From: CAZTUH01 sp964616175
Lineage (GTDB): Bacteria > Pseudomonadota > Gammaproteobacteria > Burkholderiales > Burkholderiaceae_B
Direction: 5' to 3'
DNA length: 64,000 bases
Assembly: GCA_964616175.1 (NCBI GenBank)
Contig: CAZTUH010000003.1
Location: forward strand, 1-64,000
The number at the start of each line of letters is the position of its first letter. Position 1 is the first letter of the stretch. The translations under genes and the position numbers were made by a program. The notes beneath the pieces were generated by a model. It was given only the letters and a program-made list of their open reading frames with translations. It ran no database searches and was not told the DNA's origin. Positions 36,042 to 45,352 of this stretch are shown here, in pieces.

Positions 36042-36974
36042 ATGGACCATCCAAAACGATTAATTATTGCAACTCGCTCTAGCAAACTTGCTGTTATGCA
36101 AGCAAAATCTGTACAAAGTGCTTTAAGTTCCTTATATCCTAATTGTATTACCGAATTAATCACAATGAAAACTAAGGGAGATAGAGTTCTAGACCGTGCA
36201 ATTTCTAAAATAGGTGGGAAAGGAATATTTGTAAAAGAACTAGAACATGCATTACTAGATAAAAGAGCCGACTTAGCTGTACATTCAATGAAAGATGTTC
36301 CTATAAAAATAGAATCTCCTTTAGAAATTTGCTCTATTCTTAGGAGAGATGATCCCAGAGATGCTTTTATTTCGAATGATTATGCATCAATAAATGATTT
36401 GCCAAAGGGTTCAATCATTGGCACTTCTAGTCTTCGAAGAGAATCACAAATACGTTCTAAATATCCATCACTCATAGTAGAACCCATTCGTGGAAATATT
36501 GAAACCCGTCTCAAAAAACTTGATAGTGGAGATTATGATGGAATTATCTTAGCAGCAGTTGGGCTTAAGCGTCTTGGATTAGAAAAAAGAATTTGTGATT
36601 TTTTGAATACTTCCGATTTTTTACCATCTCCTGGTCAAGGAGCTTTAGGAATTGAAATAAACAGTGATAGGGCGTATTTACGCTCTTGTTTAGCACCACT
36701 TGCTTGTAAATTAACAACAGCATGCTCAGCAGCTGAAAGAGCTGCATCCTGGGCACTTTCTGGTTCATGTCAGATACCCTTCGCAGCTTATGCTGATGTA
36801 GTTAGTCAAGGTAAATTATTACTCAAAGTTCTAATTTCTTCCATTGATGGAAAACATGCAATTTATAGTGAAAAGACTGGAACAGTAATGAACGCTGAAA
36901 AATTGGGATTAGAAGTAGCACAGGATTTATTAAATCGTGGAGCTCGACTAATTTTAGAAGCATTTTCTGGATAA
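36042..36974 (+). CDS. hemC: Hydroxymethylbilane synthase
   Basis: HemC (porphobilinogen deaminase) joins four porphobilinogens into hydroxymethylbilane. The protein of 310 residues starts at ATG 36042, giving MDHPKRLIIATRSSKLAVMQ; a TTG at 36030 in the same frame would add four residues. KTKGDRVLD lies near residue 46, the catalytic KDVP region HSMKDVP near 80, and GTSSLRRESQ near 128. The cofactor cysteine is in LSGSCQIPFAAYA near 240. It is first in hemC-hemD-hemY and fits heme supply by the symbiont, with other steps presumably encoded elsewhere. Confidence 0.95.
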   Translation: MDHPKRLIIATRSSKLAVMQAKSVQSALSSLYPNCITELITMKTKGDRVLDRAISKIGGKGIFVKELEHALLDKRADLAVHSMKDVPIKIESPLEICSILRRDDPRDAFISNDYASINDLPKGSIIGTSSLRRESQIRSKYPSLIVEPIRGNIETRLKKLDSGDYDGIILAAVGLKRLGLEKRICDFLNTSDFLPSPGQGALGIEINSDRAYLRSCLAPLACKLTTACSAAERAASWALSGSCQIPFAAYADVVSQGKLLLKVLISSIDGKHAIYSEKTGTVMNAEKLGLEVAQDLLNRGARLILEAFSG

Positions 36975-36986
36975 GTTTTTCATCTC

Positions 36987-37841
36987 ATGAAAAATGGAAA
37001 TCCAAGATTTACATCGAATAAATTTTTGAACAGAATAGCAATTCTGACACGTCCTATCGGGAGAAATGAATATTTAGCTTCTCAACTTGAGAAGATAGGC
37101 TGGAATGTTTTTTGTTTTCCAACAATAGAAATTGTGCCAATAGAAACAAATTATTCTGATCTACCTTTACCTCAAAATTATGATCTTGTTGTCTTTGTTA
37201 GTGGTAGGGCAGCGCAGGTTTATTTGGATTTTTTGAAAAGAAAAACTAATCTCAAATCTTGGCCAATCTCTGCAAAAGCAGCAACAAATGGTCCATCAAG
37301 TGCTCAAGTTTTGAGGAATTCGACATGGTTTCATTCTGATTCGACCATTTTTTATCCTTCCCCTGCTTTTAATTGCGATTCTCAAGCATTATGGGAAGTA
37401 CTAAAAAAAAATGAGATAAAAAATTGGCGGGTATTGCTTGTTCGAGCAATGCAAGGAAATGAATGGTTAGCTATCAAGTTGTTAAAAAATGGTGCTAGGG
37501 TAGAAGAATATTACGCATACAACAGAGTTAGAGCTCGTTGGAATGAAAAAAACCGAAGATTAATACTTGCAGCAAACAATGAAAAAAAATACCCAGTCTG
37601 GCTCTTAACAAGCAAGGAGAGTATATTCTCGATTGAGGACTTTATCAGTCAGAATGGTTTAGGATTTTGGTGGAGTCAATGTGATTTTATTGTTATACAT
37701 CGAAATTTATATGATTGCATAAGAAATTTATTACAACCTGTTGGGAAAATAATAACTTGTTCTCCAAACGAAGAATCTGTTTTTAGTTCTTTTAAAAAAT
37801 TTGGCAATCCGAGAAATTACTACAAGTTGAAAGAACAATGA
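36987..37841 (+). CDS. hemD: Uroporphyrinogen-III synthase
   Basis: HemD closes and inverts ring D of hydroxymethylbilane to give uroporphyrinogen III. The family is poorly conserved. The 284-residue protein has the recognisable ILTRPIGRNEYLASQLEKIGW start (near residue 18), YDLVVFVSGRAAQVYL, RVLLVRAMQGNEWLAIKL near 150 and YNRVRARW near 177. Position 12 nt after hemC supports the call. Its stop overlaps hemY by 4 nt. hemX, which follows hemD in many betaproteobacteria, is missing. Confidence 0.88.
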   Translation: MKNGNPRFTSNKFLNRIAILTRPIGRNEYLASQLEKIGWNVFCFPTIEIVPIETNYSDLPLPQNYDLVVFVSGRAAQVYLDFLKRKTNLKSWPISAKAATNGPSSAQVLRNSTWFHSDSTIFYPSPAFNCDSQALWEVLKKNEIKNWRVLLVRAMQGNEWLAIKLLKNGARVEEYYAYNRVRARWNEKNRRLILAANNEKKYPVWLLTSKESIFSIEDFISQNGLGFWWSQCDFIVIHRNLYDCIRNLLQPVGKIITCSPNEESVFSSFKKFGNPRNYYKLKEQ

Positions 37842-39196
37842 TGCGCATGAGTATCTGGATTTTGATATTTTTAACTGTTGTTATCATTTCAATTCTTGTT
37901 GGAGATTCTCATTATTGGATCAATCAGAAGGAATTATATCTTATATTAGAAACACGAAAAGTGAGAATTACTGGAAATTACGTCTTGCTCTTGCTGTTAG
38001 TTATTTTTTTTATTTTTGATGTTTTCAGCCAAATTCTGATTTTTTTTTCATCAGTTAAAAGATGTATCTTTTTTTTGAAAAAAAGATACATTGAAAATCA
38101 AAATAACAATTTGATTAATAAATTCTTGTTGGAATTGCTTCATGACCTAAACACTGAAAAATTGGAAGAGAAATTATTCAATTTGTCACACTCGATTAAG
38201 TCTAAGGCGGGTCGAGTTTTTATTGCTCAATTTTGTGCTAGGGAAGCGCATCTTCAAGGAAGAAGGAATGAATGTGAGCAAATGATGAGAGCAGCTAAAG
38301 AAAATTCATATCCAAATTCGTTTTTATTAAGAAAAACTTACATGTTGTCAGCAAGTTTTCTTCTAGATCAAGGGCAAGGAAATGAAGCTTTAAAATTGCT
38401 CAATGATAACATTGTTAGGAAAGTTTTTGACAACAATTTAAAATATTTATTGTTGAGAGCGGCAATTCTGCTTAGAAATCATGCCGATGTAATTTTCTTG
38501 GTTCGAAACCTGATGTATTCTAATGCAATAAGCAAAGAATATGGGGAGATACTTCTAAATCAATCAGGATCTATATATTTATATGAGAAAATAAATTCAG
38601 GCTTTGATTGTTCGGATGTTTGGCATGAATTTAAGGGAGAGGAACATTTCTTGCCTGATATTGTTTTAACTGCTGCTAATGCGTTTGAATCAGTAGGAAA
38701 AATTGTTTGTTCTTCAAGAATTCTTGAGAAAGCAATAGAAGCTCGCTTTGAGCGCAGTCTCATAGAGGCTTATGCCTGTTGTGTACCTACACAAGCAATC
38801 CATCGAATATTAAAAGCTGAAAAATGGCTAAAAAAACGTGAAGAAACCCCTGAGTTATTAACAACACTGGGAATTTTATGTTTGAATGCAAAATTATGGG
38901 GTAAATCGGAATATTACTTCCTATGCAGTTTAAAGCATTCTAAGAAACAAAGTGTTATTCATAGTATTTTAAAGCAGGTTTATTATTATCTTGATTATCC
39001 AGAAAAAGCTCAAAATCAACTAAATATGATTAGTCAAAATCTTCATGATGAGCATTTTGATAGCTTTTACAAAAGAAATCGGGAAATCTTTTTAGAATCA
39101 GAGAATCCAGATTTCGAGATCTATCGCTGGGCTTTATCTAAAGTTGGTTGTCAAAATTCAAATTTCCATGCAAACATGAAAAATCTAATGTGTTAA
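37838..39196 (+). CDS. hemY: HemY-like TPR inner-membrane protein
   Basis: A 452-residue protein with two N-terminal membrane segments (about residues 5-22 and 47-70) followed by a helical, TPR-rich cytoplasmic or periplasmic region. It matches the HemY N-terminal family, which is encoded after hemC-hemD(-hemX) in proteobacteria. Recognisable pieces are GDSHYWI near residue 22, AREAHLQGR near 134 and the TPR-like REETPELLTTLGILCLNAKLWGKSEYYF near 340. This is not the oxygen-dependent protoporphyrinogen oxidase that shares the name. Its biochemical role in tetrapyrrole metabolism is not settled. It overlaps hemD by 4 nt. Confidence 0.82.
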   Translation: MMRMSIWILIFLTVVIISILVGDSHYWINQKELYLILETRKVRITGNYVLLLLLVIFFIFDVFSQILIFFSSVKRCIFFLKKRYIENQNNNLINKFLLELLHDLNTEKLEEKLFNLSHSIKSKAGRVFIAQFCAREAHLQGRRNECEQMMRAAKENSYPNSFLLRKTYMLSASFLLDQGQGNEALKLLNDNIVRKVFDNNLKYLLLRAAILLRNHADVIFLVRNLMYSNAISKEYGEILLNQSGSIYLYEKINSGFDCSDVWHEFKGEEHFLPDIVLTAANAFESVGKIVCSSRILEKAIEARFERSLIEAYACCVPTQAIHRILKAEKWLKKREETPELLTTLGILCLNAKLWGKSEYYFLCSLKHSKKQSVIHSILKQVYYYLDYPEKAQNQLNMISQNLHDEHFDSFYKRNREIFLESENPDFEIYRWALSKVGCQNSNFHANMKNLMC

Positions 39197-39346
39197 AGTC
39201 AGAGAAATAATCCTAGATTTATCCTCTGCAACGGGTGATAATTGCAGGATAATTCTGCAGTTTTGTTTTCTAAATGTTTAAAAAGTAAAATTCAAAAGGT
39301 TTTTCTAGAAACACCTGAAAATATAAAAAATAAAAGAAAGAGAAAA

Positions 39347-39922
39347 ATGATGAATTTTGATCGCATTAGTCCAGGTAAGAATTTGCCGGATGAATTTAAC
39401 GTTATCATTGAGATTTCAATGAATTCCGATCCAGTTAAATATGAAGTTGATAAGGATTCAGGAGCTATTTTTGTTAATCGATTCATACTGACTGCAGTAC
39501 GTTATCCTTGCAATTATGGCTATATCCCTCAAACTCTTTCCGATGATGGAGATCCAATTGATGTTTTAGTATATTCTCCATTTCCGATTCACACTGGAAC
39601 AGTTATATTATGCCGATCTATCGGTATGTTAGAAATGGAAGATGAATCTGGGCGAGATGTGAAACTTCTTGCGCTTCCTGTAAAAAAGTTGTATCCGGTT
39701 TACGATCATATAAAAAATTACAATGATCTGCCTCTTGACGAAGTAAAACGCATTGAACATTTTTTCGAGAGATACAAAGATCTTGAAATAGGAAAATGGG
39801 TAAAGATTAATGGTTGGAAAGGCATTGAATCTGCACGTAATGAGGTATTAACAAGTGTCAAAAAGTTTCAATGCATGAATATTGAAAAAGAAAATAAATA
39901 TGCCTTGAAAAATTCTGATTAA
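39347..39922 (+). CDS. ppa: Inorganic pyrophosphatase
   Basis: Soluble class I pyrophosphatase, which splits the pyrophosphate released by biosynthetic reactions. From ATG 39347 the protein has 191 residues, close to the family's 175-180, and starts MMNFDRISPGKNLPDEF. The frame is open upstream to 39242, but that part has no similarity and GAAAGAGA at 39336-39343 is a suitable ribosome site. Active-site pieces are KYEVDKDSGAIFVNRF, YPCNYGYIPQTLSDDGDPIDVLV (the DGDPxD signature) and HFFERYKDLEIGKWVK. The tail is about 15 residues longer than usual. Confidence 0.94.
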   Translation: MMNFDRISPGKNLPDEFNVIIEISMNSDPVKYEVDKDSGAIFVNRFILTAVRYPCNYGYIPQTLSDDGDPIDVLVYSPFPIHTGTVILCRSIGMLEMEDESGRDVKLLALPVKKLYPVYDHIKNYNDLPLDEVKRIEHFFERYKDLEIGKWVKINGWKGIESARNEVLTSVKKFQCMNIEKENKYALKNSD

Positions 39923-39928
39923 TACAAA

Positions 39929-39944
39929 TTTTCTCTAGAGAAAA
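39929..39944. terminator. Two-way terminator between ppa and a convergent gene
   Basis: TTTTCTCTAGAGAAAA is a perfect 16-bp palindrome starting 7 nt after the ppa stop, with a T-rich tract at 39951-39960 on the plus strand. It lies between two convergent genes, where a shared terminator is expected. The tiny loop makes the strength doubtful. Confidence 0.38.
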
Positions 39945-39982
39945 AATCTTTAATTTTTTTGGTTTCTAGAAAGTTTTCAGAT

Positions 39983-40774
39983 TCATTTAATAAGAAAATG
40001 AGGATCCCGATGAAAAATACCTGCATAACTTGGGTAAAAGCTGCTCCAAAGAGCACTGTTGGAAATTAATGTAAGAGTAATTTCAATTATATTGACTATT
40101 TTTTGAGGAATGCCGATCGTTCCTAAGAAATTGGCAAAACCGTCAATTGATAAAAAAAGGAGAATCCAAAACAACCCATAAATTGAGAAAGTTAATTTAT
40201 TTCTCCAACATGCAATGGCTGAAAAAAATAAGGATTGCAAGATGCCTAGGCCATGCCATGCAACTAGAACAGGTGCATACCAAAAAAATGCATTAATAAC
40301 GATAGAAATTAATGCAAGGATACATACTGGTTTATAGAATCTTATGAGAACTAAAGAAAGATCGACATCTGTTTTTGAAGATAACTGTTTAGAGATATCT
40401 GTTAATTCATTTATAAAAGGAAGAAAAGAGAGAAGCATAGCAACAATACAAATAAAGCTGTAAATAATTCCAAGAAATAAAACCCTTTTCAGAATACTTA
40501 ATGAGATTATTCCTAGAGATTGCATCCATTCATCCGGCGTTGTTAGTTTTCCTTCAGCCATTTTCCTTCCAAGAGAGAAAGAGACCAGCATAAATGTCGG
40601 CATAAGTGCAATATTAAATAGTAATCCAATCAATGGAATGTTTAAAGCAAGTAAAATTAAAAAGCTCAGACTAAAACTCCAGCTCAGCATATTTAATGGG
40701 TATTGAAAAAAACAAGACCAACCTTTCCAAGCCCAAAAAAAACCATTAATTGCAGGTAACTTGTATGCTTGCAT
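39983..40774 (-). CDS. BPSS1780-like integral membrane protein
   Basis: A 263-residue protein with about six hydrophobic segments. It matches a betaproteobacterial family often called BPSS1780 family membrane protein, recognisable from the opening GFFWAWKGWSCFF, the SLGRKMAEGKLTTPDEW loop near residue 68, and FWYAPVLVAWHGLGILQSLFFSAIACWRNK near 163-192. Function is unknown. It follows thrB by 7 nt on the same strand, and this pairing is common in Burkholderiales. The family name is recalled, not searched. Confidence 0.75.
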   Translation of the reverse strand: MQAYKLPAINGFFWAWKGWSCFFQYPLNMLSWSFSLSFLILLALNIPLIGLLFNIALMPTFMLVSFSLGRKMAEGKLTTPDEWMQSLGIISLSILKRVLFLGIIYSFICIVAMLLSFLPFINELTDISKQLSSKTDVDLSLVLIRFYKPVCILALISIVINAFFWYAPVLVAWHGLGILQSLFFSAIACWRNKLTFSIYGLFWILLFLSIDGFANFLGTIGIPQKIVNIIEITLTLISNSALWSSFYPSYAGIFHRDPHFLIK

Positions 40775-40781
40775 AATTTTA

Positions 40782-41777
40782 TTAATTTTTTTCTACATCC
40801 AAATTGCTTGGAAAAATAGGCAATTTCATAGAGGTTCGTGCAATTAATATTTTCTCAAAATGTTCTGGATCATGAGGTTTTACAGTTTTTGCTGGTCTTG
40901 GCATAAAGAAATCAAAAAGGCGTGATACCCAAAAACGTAATGCAGCTCCTCGAAGCATAGCTGGAAAAAATGTATATTCTTCAGACGTGAGAGGTCGGGT
41001 TTTCATATATGATTCGACTAGTGAATAAAACAATTCTTGGTTAATTTCTCCTGTTTCTTGTATAATGCACCAGTCATTGATGCTTATAGCGATGTCAAAC
41101 AGCCATTTATCGAAACTAGCAAAATAAAAATCGATAACTCCACAGATTTTTTGATTTTTAGGGTTATCAGAGAAAAGAACATTATCACGAAAAAAATCAC
41201 AATGGGTTATACCACTTGGTAATTTGTTCCATTCTGAATTGCTAAGTAACAAACATTGCTCATTCAAGGTGTCTTCGAGCAATTCTTTTTGTGATGCATT
41301 CAAAAATGGCTTTATCCTGCTTGCTGCTTCTATCCACCAAGATAGTCCACGCAAATTGGGTTGATAAAAGTAAAAGTTTTTGGCTATTAAGTGTATCGAG
41401 GCTAGGATCGAACCTGCTAATTTACAATGGATTTTTTGGGGGTTTGGTTCGTGTTTTCCTGGAAGGCGCGATACAATCGTACAAGGTTTTCCATTTAATT
41501 GAACCAAATACGAATTCTTGAAAAGAATTTTTGGTTCTGGGATAGGAAGTTTGCAATTTGATAAATGCCGCATGAGTTCAATATAAAATGTAAGCTGTTC
41601 ATTTTTTAGAACCTCAAAAAGTGTTAATACATATTCCCCTTGAGTTGTTGTCAAAAAGTAGTTTGTATTTTCTATGCCAGAAGCAATACCTTCCATAGAA
41701 ATGAACTCGCCAAGCTCAGCAGAAAGAGCCAAAAGGCTTTTTATATCTCTGTTTGAAACAGGTGTAAAAATAGCCAT
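40782..41777 (-). CDS. thrB: Homoserine kinase (ThrB2, APH-fold type)
   Basis: Phosphorylates homoserine in threonine synthesis. The 331-residue protein belongs to the aminoglycoside-phosphotransferase-like ThrB2 family of beta- and some other proteobacteria, unlike the GHMP-type ThrB of E. coli. It begins MAIFTPVSNRDIKSLL, the family's opening. GIASGIENTNYFL lies near residue 31, the Brenner-type catalytic motif ITHCDFFRDNVLF near 190 and the metal-binding GVIDFYFA near 217. With asd at 47 kb it contributes to threonine supply. Confidence 0.93.
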   Translation of the reverse strand: MAIFTPVSNRDIKSLLALSAELGEFISMEGIASGIENTNYFLTTTQGEYVLTLFEVLKNEQLTFYIELMRHLSNCKLPIPEPKILFKNSYLVQLNGKPCTIVSRLPGKHEPNPQKIHCKLAGSILASIHLIAKNFYFYQPNLRGLSWWIEAASRIKPFLNASQKELLEDTLNEQCLLLSNSEWNKLPSGITHCDFFRDNVLFSDNPKNQKICGVIDFYFASFDKWLFDIAISINDWCIIQETGEINQELFYSLVESYMKTRPLTSEEYTFFPAMLRGAALRFWVSRLFDFFMPRPAKTVKPHDPEHFEKILIARTSMKLPIFPSNLDVEKN

Positions 41778-42039
41778 TTTATTTTAATGTGAAAGAAGAT
41801 AGATTATTTGAATTCAGTAGAAAACTAACATTCATAAACATTAGTTCTGAACTAGGATCAAGACAGCTTCAATTCATATTGGAAACCTTTTAACCAATAT
41901 TTCTTTGAAGATATATACAAGAAATTTGCAAAGAAAGCTAAGTCTGAGATTTTAAATATCAATATATTCAAAAAATTCATCTTCAGAATAGTCGAATATT
42001 TTGAAAAATTCAAATGAAATTTTCGTTTCGTGAACTATA

Positions 42040-42324
42040 TTAACAAGTGTAATAGTTAAACTGGGAGAAATTGTTTGCAATTCTTTGCACTGAAGACTTA
42101 CAATCCAGCCAATTTTCAAATCTAGCTTCTAGAAACAGAGTGTCTTGTTCCCTAATTCCGACGAAGTTGGTTTCAATAGTTAGTTGTCTTCTAATAAATT
42201 TTATCTTAGGATTTTTGCATTTTGCACGATATTTCATGAACTGAATATATCCTGTAATTCTGTTTATTAATCTAGTTAAGATAATCATGTGCAGAAAGAT
42301 CGATAAAAGGTTAACATTTTTCAT
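42040..42324 (-). pseudogene. Unassigned 94-codon frame, possible gene remnant
   Basis: A minus-strand frame of 94 codons beginning with a hydrophobic stretch (LLSIFLHMIILTRL) and then a basic and acidic region. I recognise no family. A frame this long is somewhat unlikely by chance in AT-rich non-coding DNA, because stop codons are frequent there. It has no convincing Shine-Dalgarno sequence. It may be a remnant, a young small gene, or chance. Confidence 0.25.
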
Positions 42325-42338
42325 CGGAATAAATTTTC

Positions 42339-42366
42339 CAGGAAGAAATTCCTGCTTAATTTTTTA
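42339..42366 (+). terminator. Orphan Rho-independent terminator
   Basis: CAGGAA at 42339-42344 pairs with TTCCTG at 42349-42354 around a GAAA tetraloop, followed by CTTAA and six T. This is the best-formed terminator in the window, yet no plus-strand gene lies upstream for more than 2 kb. On the minus strand no T run follows. Confidence 0.55.
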
Positions 42367-42607
42367 GCAAAATGAATTTAAATTGAACAAGATTTGAAAT
42401 TAGAAAATCTTGGATCATAGAAAAAAATTGTGTAATGATTTCTTCATTAGAAATTTAGATGTTTCTGACATTTGCTAAAATTTAGTTCTTTAAAAATTTC
42501 TAGTTTTTGGATATGCTTGGAAAGTTGACTTTTTAGATGATGAACTTAATTGCGAGTTTTTTTTGTGGTGTTTTTTGCAAAAATCTATGCTTTTATGAAA
42601 TTGCTTT

Positions 42608-42628
42608 CAACTTGTGAAACTCAAGTTG
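42608..42628 (+). promoter_or_regulatory. Inverted repeat upstream of aroC
   Basis: CAACTTG (42608-42614) and CAAGTTG (42622-42628) form a 7-bp stem with a 7-nt loop, 66 nt before the aroC start. It could be a leader hairpin or an operator. There is no direct evidence for either. Confidence 0.3.
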
Positions 42629-42693
42629 CATAAAGAACATTGTGAATTGTTTCTTTTTATTATTCAATTTTCTTTTTTACCTGGTTCTGTATC

Positions 42694-43767
42694 ATGTCTG
42701 GAAATTCTATAGGAATTTTGTTCTGTGTAACTAATTTTGGTGAATCTCATGGTCCAGCTATTGGGTGTGTAATAGATGGGTGCCCCCCTGGTTTAGCGTT
42801 GAATCCTAAGGATATTCAGAGAGAATTAGATCGTCGTCGCCCTGGAACTTCAAGGCATGTTACACAACGAAAAGAAACAGATAAAATCGAGATCTTATCT
42901 GGTACATACGAAGGAATTACAACAGGAACTCCCATTGGATTGCTTATTAGAAATGTTGATGCTCGCAGCAAAGATTATCTGAATATAAAAAATACCTTTC
43001 GGCCAGGACATGCTGATTATACATATTGGAAAAAATATAATATTCGAGATCCACGGGGAGGAGGAAGGTCTTCTGCTCGTTTAACAGCTCCTACTGTCGC
43101 TGCTGGAGCTGTTGCAAAAAAGTGGCTATCTGAGCAATATGGATTGGAAATCAGGTCATATATCAGTCAAATAGGGCCATTTAAGATTGAATTCAATTCT
43201 TGGGATTCAATTTCTACAAATGCTTTTTATGCTCCTAATTCTTTTATTGTTCCCCAATTAGAGATGTATATGGATCAATTAAGAAGAAAAGGAGATTCAG
43301 TAGGAGCTTGTATTGAGATCCTTGCAAAAAATGTTCCTCCTGGATTGGGAGAACCTATATATGGACGTCTAGATGCTGATATTGCTCACATAATGATGGG
43401 ATTAAATGCAGTCAAAGGAGTTTCAATAGGCTCTGGTTTTGATTCTGTTTCGCAATTAGGTTCTGAACATGCTGATCAAATATTACCTGAAAAATTTGTT
43501 GGAAATAATTCTGGAGGAATATTGGGAGGAATTTCCACTGGACAAGATATTAGGGTTTCATTAGCTATAAAACCCACTTCTAGTATTCGAATTGAACAAA
43601 AATCGGTGGATTTAGATAATCAACCTGTTTTTGTGAAAACATTGGGAAGACATGACCCATGCGTAGGAATTCGAGCAGTACCAGTTTCAGAGGCAATGTT
43701 AGCTTTAGTTTTAATGGATCATGTTCTTCGTTATAACGGGCAGTGTGGTTCTTTGAAACTTAAATAG
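42694..43767 (+). CDS. aroC: Chorismate synthase
   Basis: Last step of the shikimate pathway, using reduced FMN to make chorismate. The 357-residue protein has all three family signatures: GESHGPAIGCVIDGCPPGL near residue 14-32, RRRPGTSRHVTQRKETDKIEILSGTYEGITTGTPI near 48-82, GGGRSSARLTAP near 126, and RHDPCVGIRAVPVSEAML near 323. ATG at 42694 places the first motif correctly. It is followed 123 nt later by leuC. Retention fits the provision of aromatic amino-acid precursors or folate. Confidence 0.96.
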   Translation: MSGNSIGILFCVTNFGESHGPAIGCVIDGCPPGLALNPKDIQRELDRRRPGTSRHVTQRKETDKIEILSGTYEGITTGTPIGLLIRNVDARSKDYLNIKNTFRPGHADYTYWKKYNIRDPRGGGRSSARLTAPTVAAGAVAKKWLSEQYGLEIRSYISQIGPFKIEFNSWDSISTNAFYAPNSFIVPQLEMYMDQLRRKGDSVGACIEILAKNVPPGLGEPIYGRLDADIAHIMMGLNAVKGVSIGSGFDSVSQLGSEHADQILPEKFVGNNSGGILGGISTGQDIRVSLAIKPTSSIRIEQKSVDLDNQPVFVKTLGRHDPCVGIRAVPVSEAMLALVLMDHVLRYNGQCGSLKLK

Positions 43768-43893
43768 GTTATTGATGATGTAACTAATCTTTAAAAGAAG
43801 GTTTTTTTTTATAAACAATGTTTATACTTAACACTGTTTAGTTTTTTGTTTCTGAATTTTTAACTGCTTCGATAATTTTTTTTATTTAGATTG

Positions 43894-45303
43894 ATGAATC
43901 CTAAAACTCTCTACGATAAGCTTTGGGATGAACATGTCATTCACGAAAAAGCTGATGGAACCTGTTTACTTTATATTGATCGTCACCTAATTCATGAGGT
44001 AACTAGCCCTCAGGCATTTGAAAGCCTTAGTTTATCCAAACGGAAACTTTGGAAACCTAATGCCAATTTTGCAGTTGCTGATCATAATGTTCCAACTTTA
44101 AATCGATCTTATGGAATAGAAGATCCTATTTCCCGGATTCAAGTGGAGACATTGGATAGAAATTGTCGCACCTATGGAATTTCGGAATTCAACATGAATG
44201 ATTCTCGTCAAGGAATCGTACATGTTGTTGGGCCTGAACAAGGAATAACATTGCCAGGAATGACAGTTGTTTGTGGCGATTCTCATACAAGCACTCATGG
44301 AGCTATTGGAGCCTTAGCTTTTGGGATAGGGACTTCTGAAGTTGAACATGTATTAGCGACACAAACTCTGTTGCTGAAGAAAAGTAAGAATATGATTGTC
44401 AATGTTAATGGGAGTTTGCCATTTGGTTGTTATGCAAAGGACATAATACTTCATATAATTGGAAGTATTGGTACTGCAGGTGCAACGGGATATGCTTTGG
44501 AATTTTCAGGTAATACAATTTCTAACTTATCTATTGAAGGCAGAATGACTATCTGCAATATGGCAATTGAAGCGGGAGCTCGCTCTGGGCTGGTACATGT
44601 TGACAACAAAACAATTGAATATTTTAAGGGAAAACCCTTCTCACCGGATGGGGAACTTTGGGAAAAAGCTGTTTTTTACTGGTTGAACTTACATAGTGAT
44701 AAAGATGCAAAATTTGATCGTACAATTCAAATACATGCACACGAGATTGAGCCTCAAATAACTTGGGGAACATCTCCAGAAATGGTATCTCCAGTTAATT
44801 CACGGATTCCTGATCCAGATAGGATTGAGGATCCAATGAAATCTATCAGCATAAAAAGAGCCCTTTCATATATGAATCTTGATCCAAATACAAAATTGAC
44901 AGATATTTACATCGATCGGGTATTCATAGGTTCTTGCACAAACTCTCGAATCGAAGATTTGAGAGAAGTAGCAAAGTTTATTAAAGGCAAACAAATAGCA
45001 TCAAACATTCGACAGGCAATCCTTGTTCCTGGATCAGGTTTAGTTAAAAGACAAGCTGAATTTGAAGGATTGGATAAAATTTTTATTGAATCTGGTTTTG
45101 AATGGCGTGAACCAGGTTGTTCGATGTGTTTAGCTATGAATTCTGATCGTTTAGAACCAGGTGAACGTTGTGCTTCAACCTCTAATCGAAATTTTGAAGG
45201 TCGTCAGGGACAGGGAGGTAGGACGCATTTAGTAAGTCCTGCAATGGCAGCTGCTGCAGCTATTGCAGGACATTTTATTGACGTCCGGACATTCTTTCAA
45301 TAG
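43894..45303 (+). CDS. leuC: 3-isopropylmalate dehydratase, large subunit
   Basis: LeuC with LeuD isomerises 2- to 3-isopropylmalate in leucine synthesis. The 469-residue aconitase-family protein starts MNPKTLYDKLWDEHVIH; ATG at 43894 was preferred to TTG at 43891. It keeps the three iron-sulfur cysteines: FIGSCTNSRIEDL near residue 348, and CSMCLAMNSD near 408-411. VCGDSHTSTHGAIGALAFGIGTSEVEHV lies near 127. A small palindrome (ATAAAC/GTTTAT, 43811-43825) precedes it, about 70 nt upstream, and may be part of its control region. Confidence 0.96.
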   Translation: MNPKTLYDKLWDEHVIHEKADGTCLLYIDRHLIHEVTSPQAFESLSLSKRKLWKPNANFAVADHNVPTLNRSYGIEDPISRIQVETLDRNCRTYGISEFNMNDSRQGIVHVVGPEQGITLPGMTVVCGDSHTSTHGAIGALAFGIGTSEVEHVLATQTLLLKKSKNMIVNVNGSLPFGCYAKDIILHIIGSIGTAGATGYALEFSGNTISNLSIEGRMTICNMAIEAGARSGLVHVDNKTIEYFKGKPFSPDGELWEKAVFYWLNLHSDKDAKFDRTIQIHAHEIEPQITWGTSPEMVSPVNSRIPDPDRIEDPMKSISIKRALSYMNLDPNTKLTDIYIDRVFIGSCTNSRIEDLREVAKFIKGKQIASNIRQAILVPGSGLVKRQAEFEGLDKIFIESGFEWREPGCSMCLAMNSDRLEPGERCASTSNRNFEGRQGQGGRTHLVSPAMAAAAAIAGHFIDVRTFFQ

Positions 45304-45352
45304 ATTCAATAATAAGTTCCTATGAATTCCATCTGATTTTAAAATTTTTCTC

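Larger units (their letters stand above)
41778..42693. other. Long spacer between divergent thrB and aroC
   Basis: A 916-bp spacer, the longest stretch without a recognised gene. It contains an unassigned 94-codon minus-strand frame (42040-42324), a terminator-like GNRA hairpin on the plus strand (42339-42360), and a 7-bp inverted repeat (42608-42628) 66 nt before aroC. The frame has no recognisable domain, though several charged stretches near its end look protein-like. Possibilities are a decayed gene, an uncharacterised small RNA on the plus strand, or plain drift. Confidence 0.55.

Noticed and set aside
43811..43890. Leucine attenuator leader before leuC
   Set aside because: No short frame with clustered leucine codons and no terminator/antiterminator pair is visible, only a 6-bp palindrome.
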